This document shows positions 27,668-34,415 of a stretch of DNA of 64,000 bases, piece after piece. The position numbers and the translations under genes are program-made. How positions within the stretch are numbered: the first letter of the stretch is position 1; each line of letters starts with the position of its first letter. Source of the DNA: Parcubacteria group bacterium Greene0714_7 (GTDB lineage: Bacteria; Patescibacteria; Paceibacteria; UBA9973; UBA2103); the NCBI GenBank assembly GCA_007378985.1, contig VMHB01000002.1, forward strand, positions 41,369 through 105,368, written 5' to 3'. The notes beneath the pieces are model-generated. The model worked only from the letters and a program-made list of their open reading frames with translations, had not been told where the DNA came from and made no database searches.

Positions 27668-28009
27668 TTATTTTGCCTTTGGGCGCTTGTAGCGAAGCGA
27701 AAGGTCCTTAGTACGACCACCACGAAGCATAACCACTGAGTGTTCCTGCAAGTTGTGACCTTCACCAGGAATGTAGGCAGTTACTTCCATGCCGTTTGTT
27801 AAACGAACACGAGCAATTTTACGAACAGCTGAGTTTGGCTTTCTTGGAGTTTTGGTTGTTACTTTTGTGCAGACACCTCGTTTAAATGGTGATGGGTAGA
27901 AGGTAGGGCGATTCTTTAATACGTTGAAACCACGTGACAAAGCAACGGTTTTCGTCTTACGAGATGTTTTTTTGCGAGGGTTTTTCCTCAGTTGATTTAT
28001 TGTAGCCAT
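27668..28009 (-). CDS. rpsL: 30S ribosomal protein S12, C-terminal loop missing
   Basis: 113 residues from ATG 28009. S12 shapes the decoding centre. Conserved: MATINQLRKNPRKKTSRKTK, FKRGVCTKVTTKTPRKPNSA and YIPGEGHNLQEHSVVMLRGG. After GGRTKDL the protein ends with SLRYKRPKAK, so the normally conserved segment of about 25-29 residues (PGVRYHTVRG ... RKQARSKYG) is absent. A longer frame upstream (to 28072) lacks homology. A promoter lies at 28044-28072. The loss could be real or an assembly or sequencing error. Confidence 0.93.
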   Translation of the reverse strand: MATINQLRKNPRKKTSRKTKTVALSRGFNVLKNRPTFYPSPFKRGVCTKVTTKTPRKPNSAVRKIARVRLTNGMEVTAYIPGEGHNLQEHSVVMLRGGRTKDLSLRYKRPKAK

Positions 28010-28014
28010 TTTTA

Positions 28015-28038
28015 CGAAAAAACTGCGCAAGGGCAGTT
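28015..28038 (-). terminator. terminator-like hairpin in the rpsL leader
   Basis: Stem AACTGC/GCAGTT (28021-28026 with 28033-28038) followed on the minus strand by six T, ending 6 nt before the rpsL ATG and only about 5 nt after the -10 box. Possible attenuator or roadblock. Confidence 0.4.
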
Positions 28039-28043
28039 CGGAT

Positions 28044-28072
28044 ACTATACAAGGCAAGGCTTGGAAATACAA
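28044..28072 (-). promoter_or_regulatory. rpsL operon promoter
   Basis: Minus-strand TTGTAT (28067-28072), 17-nt spacer, TATAGT (28044-28049). A strong 11-bp hairpin (28053-28063 with 28070-28080) overlaps the -35 box and probably ends the upstream minus transcript. Confidence 0.6.
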
Positions 28073-28123
28073 GCCTTGCCCGCTAACTAACGCACCTCAA
28101 TCTATCAAATACCAGTGACCCTC

Positions 28124-28237
28124 TTATATTGCAGGCTTGTGTTTTGAACACCGAAAGCCATATTCTCCATAATGCCAGCCTAAATTGCCACATTTCCGAT
28201 ACCCACACTTTCCTTTTTGTGCACCTTCGCGTGCCAT
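28124..28237 (-). CDS. 37-residue Cys/His micro-protein
   Basis: ATG 28237 to TAA 28124, 20 nt after the site-2 protease stop. Sequence features are CGYRKCG (two cysteines four apart), two Gly-Tyr/Trp-rich turns (GWHYGEYGF) and CSKH, giving a C-C-C-H set that could hold one zinc ion. Basic overall. A weak GAAGG stretch lies upstream. A longer frame from 28315 overlaps the protease gene and is not favoured. Function unknown. Confidence 0.5.
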   Translation of the reverse strand: MAREGAQKGKCGYRKCGNLGWHYGEYGFRCSKHKPAI

Positions 28238-28257
28238 AGCCTTCAGATAATAGCTTT

Positions 28258-28887
28258 TTAAGTACCAACGATTAATGAGAAGAGTGTCTGCACAAATCCA
28301 GAGAGGTATGGCCATAAGAGGTATATCGCCAGAAGACTAACCATAATGAGACCAACCGGGCCAAGGGCATACATTGAGGTTTCAAGACGCCCGTAGGCAA
28401 GAGCTAGATTACTGGGGAGTATAGAGCGAAGAACTTTTGAGCCATCGAGTGGTGGTATCGGAATAAGATTATAGATTGCCAATACGAGGTTGGCGTATAC
28501 CACCGTTACACATATACCGAGAAATGCCCCCGAAAGCCCTAAAGAACCGGAAAATCGTAAAATAAGCCCAAATATAAGGGCAATTAGAACATTGGTGAGA
28601 GGACCTGCCGCTCCGACCATTGCCTCTCCCCATCGTTGATTCTTTAAATTGTAGGGGTTATAAGGAACCGGTTTTGCCCACCCTATTAAGAAAGAGGACC
28701 CTGTTAATGCCAAGATGCCTGGGATAAGAACAGACCCTACTGGATCAATATGGGGCAACGGATTTAAGGTCAGTCTCCCTGCATAACGCGCTGTTGGATC
28801 GCCGAGCCAATTAGCCACAAAGCCATGCGCAATCTCATGAAGGATTATTGAGAGAATAACTATAACGATGCCGATGAGGAATTCCAT
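28258..28887 (-). CDS. site-2 protease family zinc metallopeptidase (M50)
   Basis: 209 residues, about five to six hydrophobic segments. It belongs to the intramembrane metalloproteases that cut membrane-embedded substrates. The active-site motif HEIAHGF is at 17-23 in the first helix and the third zinc-ligand motif NLIPIPPLDGSKVL is at about 140-153. The NPLPHIDPVGS segment is typical of the short M50B group. No PDZ domain. Native substrate unknown; an anti-sigma factor target is possible but not shown. Divergent from rlmB. Confidence 0.9.
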   Translation of the reverse strand: MEFLIGIVIVILSIILHEIAHGFVANWLGDPTARYAGRLTLNPLPHIDPVGSVLIPGILALTGSSFLIGWAKPVPYNPYNLKNQRWGEAMVGAAGPLTNVLIALIFGLILRFSGSLGLSGAFLGICVTVVYANLVLAIYNLIPIPPLDGSKVLRSILPSNLALAYGRLETSMYALGPVGLIMVSLLAIYLLWPYLSGFVQTLFSLIVGT

Positions 28888-28975
28888 ATTTAGCTAGCCA
28901 ATAGGGTATAGGGTATAGGGTAACAGCATTAAAATCTAGTGGCTAAACCCTAGTGGCTAGTGGCTCACGATGCTA
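28888..28975. repeat. degenerate CTAAACCCTA-like intergenic tract
   Basis: Reads AATAGGGTATAGGGTATAGG at 28899 and then AGTGGCTAAACCCTAGTGGC further right. Short words TAGGGT and CTAAACCC recur in both orientations. Similar tracts lie at 30541-30575, 36120-36207, 38866-38895, 44300-44325, 45088-45115 and 46376-46412. Confidence 0.6.
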
Positions 28976-28985
28976 CACTCGCACT

Positions 28986-29726
28986 ATGCAACGAGAAAAA
29001 GTCTATATATATGGAAAGCACGCCGTCGCTGAGGCGGTCGAGCATGCCACGCATGTAGTTAAGAAAGTTTTCCTTTCGCCGGTCTTTGATGATGAAAAAA
29101 TAAAAAATCTTTTAGAGAAGAAAAAAATAACCATCGCTACACTCAAAGGAAGCGACATGGTGGGCAACGATGCAGTGCATCAAGGTATCGTCGCCATAAT
29201 CGATACCGAGGCACTCTTGGTTCCTTTTGAAACATTCATACAAACACTCAACATTGCTAAAAAACCGGCGCTCGTACTCTTAGGAGAACTACAAGATCCG
29301 CACAATGTGGGCGCAATCATTCGATCCGCGGCAGCGATGGGACTCTCTGCTGTTCTTATTCCTGAACACCGCACCGCCCCAATAACAGGAGCCGTAGTAA
29401 AAACATCAGCAGGTATGGCATTCCGTATTCCTCTGGTAACTATTGGTAATGTAAATCAAACTATTCGCCTTCTTAAAGAGAAAGGATTTTGGACATACGG
29501 CCTTGCAGGCAAGGGTGCGCAATCGCTCATTGATGAATCGTTCAGCGAACCGTCGCTGTTTATTGTTGGCAACGAAGGAAAAGGTATTCGTGAAAAAACC
29601 GAAGAGTTATGCGATGTGTTGCTTCGTATTCCTGTACATCCACGCACCGAGTCATTAAATGCTGCCGCTTCCGCCGCAATAGTCTTCTACGAATGGAGTC
29701 GCGGACACCAAGGCGCTCTCAAATAA
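28986..29726 (+). CDS. rlmB: 23S rRNA 2-prime-O-methyltransferase RlmB-like (SpoU family)
   Basis: 246 residues from ATG 28986, whose product starts MQREKVYIYGKHAVAEAV like RlmB. An N-terminal substrate-binding domain precedes the SPOUT knot. Motifs: motif 1 LGELQDPHNVGAIIRSAAAM, motif 2 LFIVGNEGKGI and motif 3 RIPVHPRTESLNAAASAAI. The enzyme methylates G2251-equivalent ribose in 23S rRNA with SAM; exact target is inferred from family. An upstream frame to 28953 is not homologous. Confidence 0.88.
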   Translation: MQREKVYIYGKHAVAEAVEHATHVVKKVFLSPVFDDEKIKNLLEKKKITIATLKGSDMVGNDAVHQGIVAIIDTEALLVPFETFIQTLNIAKKPALVLLGELQDPHNVGAIIRSAAAMGLSAVLIPEHRTAPITGAVVKTSAGMAFRIPLVTIGNVNQTIRLLKEKGFWTYGLAGKGAQSLIDESFSEPSLFIVGNEGKGIREKTEELCDVLLRIPVHPRTESLNAAASAAIVFYEWSRGHQGALK

Positions 29727-29767
29727 TTAAAGAGGTTAAATTTCAGATTTAAAGCTGAAAGCTGAGT

Positions 29768-29803
29768 GTTCCCTTCGGAACCGATGAGACATCGCCTGAT
29801 ACC
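29768..29803 (+). repeat. tandem-hairpin repeat, copy 1
   Basis: Hairpin GTTCC-CTTC-GGAAC (29768-29781) directly followed by CGATG-AGA-CATCG (29782-29794) and CCTGATACC. Copy 2 is at 40121-40156. It ends 8 nt before the methyltransferase ATG. Confidence 0.6.
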
Positions 29804-29811
29804 TACTTATT

Positions 29812-30528
29812 ATGAGTCGACAAAACAATTTCTGGAATAAAGAATACGGCAAATCAAACCGCACCGGTGGGGCAAACCCTCACCTTGCTCTTTCGGTTGA
29901 ACCATCTGAAGATTTGGAAAAGTTCGGACGATTTTTAATGCGTGAGTATGGAAAAAAATTCCTCAATGTAACTGCGCAGGCGCTCGACATTGGATGTGGC
30001 AACGGGCGCAATCTCATTTATCTTGCAAACACATTTGGTATGCGGGGGGTTGGATACGATCTTTCAGAGGTAGCTATCACTGTCGCCAAAAAAGCAGGGG
30101 AAGGCTTGCCACTCAAATTTTTTGTGCAAGACATGGAAAAACCAATTCCCTTGCCTGACGCATCAGTCACCATTGCACTCGACATGATGAGTTCGCATGT
30201 ATTGAAGACTGCCGAGCGTGAACAACTCCGAACTGAAATACTCCGTGTCTTAAAACCAGGAGGATGGCTTTTCTTTAAATCGTTCCTTCTTGATGACGAT
30301 TCTCATGCAAAACGCCTACTCCGTGAAAACCCAGGGGAAGAAGCGGGGATGTACATTCATCCAGAAATTCACACCGCCGAGTATGTCTGGACAGAAGAAG
30401 CACTGCGCGAGTTCTTTGAACCCTATTTCACTATCCACAAAATAGAGAAGTCTTTCAAACATAAGCACGCTGACGGAAGTGCATGGAAGCGTCGTACCAT
30501 TGTTGCGTACCTAGAGAAGAGTAACTAG
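29812..30528 (+). CDS. class I SAM-dependent methyltransferase
   Basis: 238 residues. The SAM-binding motif I ALDIGCGNGRNLIYLA is at about residues 57-72, with an acidic residue ending strand 2 in GVGYDLSEVA and motif IV-like DMMSSHVLKT and LKPGGWLFFKSFL further on. This is a methyltransferase-11/25-type fold. Substrate not determinable. It is probably expressed after rlmB, 85 nt downstream, with the tandem-hairpin repeat in the gap. Confidence 0.88.
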   Translation: MSRQNNFWNKEYGKSNRTGGANPHLALSVEPSEDLEKFGRFLMREYGKKFLNVTAQALDIGCGNGRNLIYLANTFGMRGVGYDLSEVAITVAKKAGEGLPLKFFVQDMEKPIPLPDASVTIALDMMSSHVLKTAEREQLRTEILRVLKPGGWLFFKSFLLDDDSHAKRLLRENPGEEAGMYIHPEIHTAEYVWTEEALREFFEPYFTIHKIEKSFKHKHADGSAWKRRTIVAYLEKSN

Positions 30529-30540
30529 GTAATAGGAATC

Positions 30541-30575
30541 CTCCCTAAACCCTAGTGGCTAACAACTAAACCCTG
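30541..30575. repeat. CTAAACCCTA-like tract
   Basis: Contains CTCCCTAAACCCTAGTGGCT and CTAAACCCTGAG in a short G-poor tract upstream of the rpmB promoter. Confidence 0.5.
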
Positions 30576-30584
30576 AGCGTGGGA

Positions 30585-30613
30585 TTTACTTTTCATTTTT
30601 AGGATGGTATCCT
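30585..30613 (+). promoter_or_regulatory. rpmB promoter
   Basis: TTTACT (30585-30590), 17-nt spacer, TATCCT (30608-30613), 9 nt before the rpmB ATG, so a very short leader. Confidence 0.5.
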
Positions 30614-30622
30614 CTAAAAACT

Positions 30623-30865
30623 ATGGCTAAGGCATGCGCTGTAACTGGTAAATCATCTCTCGTCGGAGGGAGGTATTCAAATCGCACTCGTGCGACGCAG
30701 TACAACCCATGCGGTAAGGTACGCCGTAAGGCAAACCTACAAAAGCACAAAATCTTTGTGCCTGAGCTTAATAAGCACATTTCGCTTCTTCTTTCAGCTC
30801 GTGCTGTAAAGACCATTGCAAAGCGCGGTGCTTTTAAGACCCTCAAGAAAGCTAATATTATTTAA
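30623..30865 (+). CDS. rpmB: 50S ribosomal protein L28
   Basis: 80 residues. Recognised by MAKACAVTGKSSLVGGRYSN, the KVRRKANLQKHKIFVPEL segment and C-terminal ARAVKTIAKRGAFKTL. It lacks the CxxC zinc motif of some L28 proteins. Single-gene unit with promoter at 30585-30613 and a strong terminator at 30868-30913. Confidence 0.96.
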   Translation: MAKACAVTGKSSLVGGRYSNRTRATQYNPCGKVRRKANLQKHKIFVPELNKHISLLLSARAVKTIAKRGAFKTLKKANII

Positions 30866-30867
30866 CT

Positions 30868-30913
30868 ACTCTTTAAGGTAGACGGTACGCCGTTTATCTT
30901 AGGGAGTTTTTTT
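30868..30913 (+). terminator. intrinsic terminator after rpmB
   Basis: 17-bp stem with some G-U pairs (arms 30869-30885 and 30890-30906), loop TACG, then seven T. Confidence 0.9.
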
Positions 30914-30925
30914 ATTTTGAACTAT

Positions 30926-31072
30926 ATGTCAGAAAAAAGATTTCCACCAAACAGAAGCCGCTCACTCCTCGAAGAGTGGGTAGTGAGAGTCTGCAATTTG
31001 TGCAGTAAAGAACGCCCCGCATATATGTTCTCGCACAAAAGAAATGAGTGTGTGATTTGCGTTCCTGCCTAA
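30926..31072 (+). CDS. 48-residue mini zinc-ribbon protein next to rpmB
   Basis: ATG 30926 to TAA 31072, 13 nt beyond the rpmB terminator. It starts MSEKRFPPNRSRSLLEEWVV and carries CNLC and CVIC knuckles spaced by 15 residues, with SKERPAYMFSHKRNE between them. This is a four-Cys zinc-ribbon pattern. No ribosome binding site is clear; it may be read through the terminator or from a start close to the ATG. It ends 7 nt before a convergent gene. Confidence 0.55.
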   Translation: MSEKRFPPNRSRSLLEEWVVRVCNLCSKERPAYMFSHKRNECVICVPA

Positions 31073-31079
31073 ACACCCG

Positions 31080-31916
31080 TTAGTATTTGGCAACCTTAAG
31101 AGTATGGCCATCTGATAGGAAAGTGACTCTACCATTCTTGCAGGTATCAAGAATGGGAATATCGAGACTCTGAAATAGATCTCCAACTCTAGATGCTGGG
31201 TGCCCGTACTTGTTATCGCATCCACGAGAAAATATTCCGTACTCTGGATTAACTGCTTTCACAAATTCAGGTGCACTGGAGTTTTTTGAACCATGGTGCC
31301 CAGCTTTCAAAATAGTGCTCTGGAGATTTTTACCATCAATCGAAACTAAATACTTTTCAATAACCTGCGGAGAATCCCCGTTTAATAAAAATGATGTATT
31401 CCCATACACAACACGCATGACGATGGAGCCCGTGTTTGTTTCAATTTTGGATACATCCCTATCTGGAAAAAGAATATCTGCGTATGCCCCGCCGCCGAGA
31501 ATTAACCGCATACCCCGCCTAGCAGTAATTTTTTTCACTCCTGATTTTTGTACTGCCAAAACAGTAGCCTTTGTTGCTTTGGTATCGTTCGGAATGTCTG
31601 GCTCCAAAAATGTTTCCACCCTGTAGCGCTCAAATACATCAGGAATACCTCCAAGATGATCTTGATCTGGATGTGTCTCTACCATCGCATCAATAGAGCG
31701 ATCAAACATAGGCATCACACTTCCTAGTTCTCTAAGCACTGATTTGTCAGGAGGGCCGGCATCAACAAGCATTTGAATGCCTGTCGGACCTTCTATAAAA
31801 ATAGAATCCCCTTGCCCAATATTTAAAAAAGAAACTTTGAGTCCGTGGGGAATAGGAACCGTCCAGACAAAAATGTTTCCAAAAATGAGTAGCCCGATCA
31901 AAAAAATGCGTGCCAT
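31080..31916 (-). CDS. ComEC-type metallo-beta-lactamase-fold protein (separate C-terminal half of ComEC)
   Basis: 278 residues from ATG 31916 (MARIFLIGLLIFGNIFVWTV, one signal-like helix). The MBL fold follows: FLNIGQGDSIFIEGPTGIQM, the metal motif VETHPDQDHLGGI, VVYGNTSFLLNGDSPQVIEK and LKAGHHGSKNSS. In standard ComEC this domain is fused to the membrane pore and is thought to process DNA during uptake. Here it is encoded alone; the membrane half is at 32496-33905 on the same strand, with a convergently oriented sod gene between them. Confidence 0.85.
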   Translation of the reverse strand: MARIFLIGLLIFGNIFVWTVPIPHGLKVSFLNIGQGDSIFIEGPTGIQMLVDAGPPDKSVLRELGSVMPMFDRSIDAMVETHPDQDHLGGIPDVFERYRVETFLEPDIPNDTKATKATVLAVQKSGVKKITARRGMRLILGGGAYADILFPDRDVSKIETNTGSIVMRVVYGNTSFLLNGDSPQVIEKYLVSIDGKNLQSTILKAGHHGSKNSSAPEFVKAVNPEYGIFSRGCDNKYGHPASRVGDLFQSLDIPILDTCKNGRVTFLSDGHTLKVAKY

Positions 31917-31966
31917 ACTCACAATGATATACTGACCCCAGATTAAACTAACTCCGCAAGCTTGGT

Positions 31967-32542
31967 ATGCACACTGCAAAAAAATTCAACTTTGGAAACT
32001 TAGACGGTATTTCGCCAAAACAGCTTGAAGTACACATCAAACTCTATGAGGGCTATGTAAAATTCTTAAACACACTTGAGGAAACTGCTGTAGACTTAAA
32101 AAAAGATTCTGAAAAAAACGCATACGCTCTCGCTGAAGTAACTCGACGCATCGGATTTGAGTGGAACGGCATGCGAATGCACGAACACTACTTCTCACAG
32201 TGGGAGGGAACGCCCGCCCCTATCGAAGGCCCTCTGAAAGATGCGCTGGCGGCACAATATGGCTCATACGAATCTTGGGAGAACGAATTCAAAGCAGTTG
32301 GCATGATGCGTGGTATTGGATGGGCGATGCTTTCGTATGACGCAACAACCAAGAACTTTCTCACTCACTTTGTTGCTGACCACGAGCTAGGACAACTCAA
32401 TGACACAAAGACAATCCTCGCTCTTGATATGTGGGAACACGCCTACATGGTGGATTACACTCCAGCCGAAAAAAAGACCTATATAGAGGCATTCTTTAAA
32501 AATTTGAATGGCGCTGTGGTTCAATCACGTTTCCCTTCCTGA
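31967..32542 (+). CDS. Fe/Mn superoxide dismutase
   Basis: 191 residues. Removes superoxide using Fe or Mn. Metal ligands by alignment: His in LEVHIKLYEGY (N-terminal helix), His in MRMHEHYF, and Asp/His in LALDMWEHAYMVDY. The family pair HHxxY of the first helix reads KLYEGY here, so a second-shell His is lost; activity is still plausible. No signal peptide, so cytoplasmic. Its 3-prime end overlaps the comEC-membrane gene on the other strand by 47 nt, and it splits comEC. Confidence 0.9.
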   Translation: MHTAKKFNFGNLDGISPKQLEVHIKLYEGYVKFLNTLEETAVDLKKDSEKNAYALAEVTRRIGFEWNGMRMHEHYFSQWEGTPAPIEGPLKDALAAQYGSYESWENEFKAVGMMRGIGWAMLSYDATTKNFLTHFVADHELGQLNDTKTILALDMWEHAYMVDYTPAEKKTYIEAFFKNLNGAVVQSRFPS

Positions 32543-33905
32543 AACGGAAAAACAACAAGCCTGCCACTCCATACGCAAACCCAAGCACCATCAAAAGTGG
32601 CCACATCCACTCTCGTGGAATAGGGAGAGAGGCAAACGGAAGTATCCCAAAAAATGTTGCGATAGAAATAATATAAGAAAGGATTCCGTACGCAAAGATG
32701 CTTAGTGGGAAAGCGAGTACCGGAGAGACAATTGAGGTAATCGACGCAAAGAAACCAACAAACATAGCGAGCGGAACTGCGGGTAAGACAAGTGCATTTG
32801 CTGGAAGAAATACGAGAGACACTGCGCCTACAGAAAATATAAGAAGTGGCAATACCGTCACCTGCGTTGCAAGAGTAGTTGAAACAATTTCACGAAATGG
32901 GAAATATTTAAAATCAGGAATGAACTTCAAATGGTCTGCAATTTTTGCAGAAAATAATATAAGTCCGAGCGTTGCAAGAATAGAGAGTTGGAATGAGAGA
33001 TCATACAAAACAATAAACGGATTCATGACTGCCATTGTGGCGGCAGCAATGGCGAGCATACGTAGTGCTGCCTTTGGCCGATGCAAAACAGTCGCAACCA
33101 TCATGAGGAGTGCCATGATGAGTGCGCGAATAGTTGTCTCAGATCCGCCAGTCATCACTGCAAAGCCAATAACAAAAACCGCAGAGAAACTATATGCAAC
33201 TTTGCGTGAAAATATTTTTAGAAAAACAAAAGAAATCCACTGAATCACGAGCGCAACGTTGTAGCCAGAGAGAACAATAATGTGCACGACTCCTGCATTT
33301 CGAAATGCTCCCGTTATCTTTTCACCCAACGATTGTTTTTCACCGAGAAGTAAACCCGCAAGAAGTGCGGATTGAGGTTCTGGAACTGCACGCTCAATTC
33401 CTTTAATAAATAAATGTTTAACAGATAGAAGTCCCGCAACAATTGGATGCCCCTCTCCTGTTGCCAGTTTCGTAACCTGCGGAAATGAAATGATGTAGAG
33501 AATGTTATGTGCACGAAGATACTTTGGATAATTAAATGTTCGCCCTGAGTCAGTTTCAAAAGGCTCAGGTTTTTTAAGTTTTCCTTTTACACTAATGCGA
33601 TCACCATAGACGGCAGTCTCAAACGAATCCGCAAAGAGAAGTACTCGTACTTTCTCTTGAGCAGAAACACCATTCAACTTTTGCACTTTCACAACAAGGT
33701 GTGTGGTGCGTTCACGCTGGTCAGAGTCTCTCACTACAACGCCTTCAATGACAACACTAGTATCAACTGAGTCTTCAAAAATCGAAGGAAGTTTTTCGGG
33801 TACCAATACTGAATACACTCCTGCACCAACTACGAGCCCGACACAAAGTATCGGCACGACATTTCGAATAAAAAAACTCTTGAAAAACTCTGTATGATAT
33901 ATCAT
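32496..33905 (-). CDS. ComEC/Rec2 membrane pore half (competence DNA uptake)
   Basis: 469 residues. An N-terminal helix, then an OB-like DUF4131-type domain (about 45-150, VVIEGVVVRDSDQRE, KVRVLLFADSFETAVYGDR), then the polytopic Competence domain from about 175 with SALLAGLLLGEKQSLGEKIT and FRNAGVVHIIVLSGYNVALV. It ends after the membrane region without the MBL domain, which is found at 31080. ComEC moves single-stranded DNA across the membrane. The start ATG lies inside a 34-bp perfect palindrome. Confidence 0.9.
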   Translation of the reverse strand: MIYHTEFFKSFFIRNVVPILCVGLVVGAGVYSVLVPEKLPSIFEDSVDTSVVIEGVVVRDSDQRERTTHLVVKVQKLNGVSAQEKVRVLLFADSFETAVYGDRISVKGKLKKPEPFETDSGRTFNYPKYLRAHNILYIISFPQVTKLATGEGHPIVAGLLSVKHLFIKGIERAVPEPQSALLAGLLLGEKQSLGEKITGAFRNAGVVHIIVLSGYNVALVIQWISFVFLKIFSRKVAYSFSAVFVIGFAVMTGGSETTIRALIMALLMMVATVLHRPKAALRMLAIAAATMAVMNPFIVLYDLSFQLSILATLGLILFSAKIADHLKFIPDFKYFPFREIVSTTLATQVTVLPLLIFSVGAVSLVFLPANALVLPAVPLAMFVGFFASITSIVSPVLAFPLSIFAYGILSYIISIATFFGILPFASLPIPREWMWPLLMVLGFAYGVAGLLFFRFRKGNVIEPQRHSNF

Positions 33906-33916
33906 ACAGAGTTTTT
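33883..33916. repeat. 34-bp perfect palindrome over the comEC start codon
   Basis: Two 17-nt halves (CTCTGTATGATAT / ATATCATACAGAG core, flanked by A5 and T5). On the minus strand it could act as a terminator for rnhA or hide the comEC start in a hairpin. Confidence 0.8.
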
Positions 33917-33945
33917 AGGAGAGAAAAATGCAGGCATACTGACAA

Positions 33946-34365
33946 TCAAACCCCTCGATCCATTGCTTCGTTTGCAAGAGCGTCCGCTTCGCTATTTTCT
34001 TCGCGCGGTATGTGCATAAATTTTATTTGAGGAAATGATTCTGCAATGAGTACACGCACTTTTGTGTGTTGTTCTTTAAGTACCGGATGCTTCACTTTGT
34101 ACTCCCCTTTCATCTGACGAACAATTAATTCTGAATCCATTCTCACAACCACTCCATGTGGCACTGGCGTTCCAAACGAATCAACCGTTGCACGAAGTGC
34201 CAAAATAAGCGCCTCATACTCTGCCCAATTATTAGTGCGCGTACCTAAAAAAGCCGAGATGCTCGCCGCATTCTTCCCTTTCAAATCTTTGACGACAGCG
34301 CCAGCCCCTGACGGTCCTGGATTACCTCGCGAACCTCCATCAGTATAAATAATTATGTGCGACAT
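33946..34365 (-). CDS. rnhA: ribonuclease H family protein (RNase HI, ARI-like)
   Basis: 139 residues. Degrades RNA in RNA-DNA hybrids. The DEDD catalytic set is visible: Asp9 in YTDGGSRGNPG, Glu49 in NNWAEYEALI, Asp77 in VRMDSELIVRQM and Asp128 in NSEADALAN. No basic handle region, as in archaeal/ARI-type short RNases H. It lies between comEC and recJ on the same strand. Confidence 0.93.
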   Translation of the reverse strand: MSHIIIYTDGGSRGNPGPSGAGAVVKDLKGKNAASISAFLGTRTNNWAEYEALILALRATVDSFGTPVPHGVVVRMDSELIVRQMKGEYKVKHPVLKEQHTKVRVLIAESFPQIKFMHIPREENSEADALANEAMDRGV

Positions 34366-34415
34366 TTGGGTATTGTATCGTATACCTCAATCAAAATTTC
34401 TGCAGACACCTTACG

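Noticed and set aside
28083..28268. 61-codon minus frame between the protease and rpsL
   Set aside because: Runs through a hairpin and overlaps the Cys/His micro-protein in another frame, which fits better.
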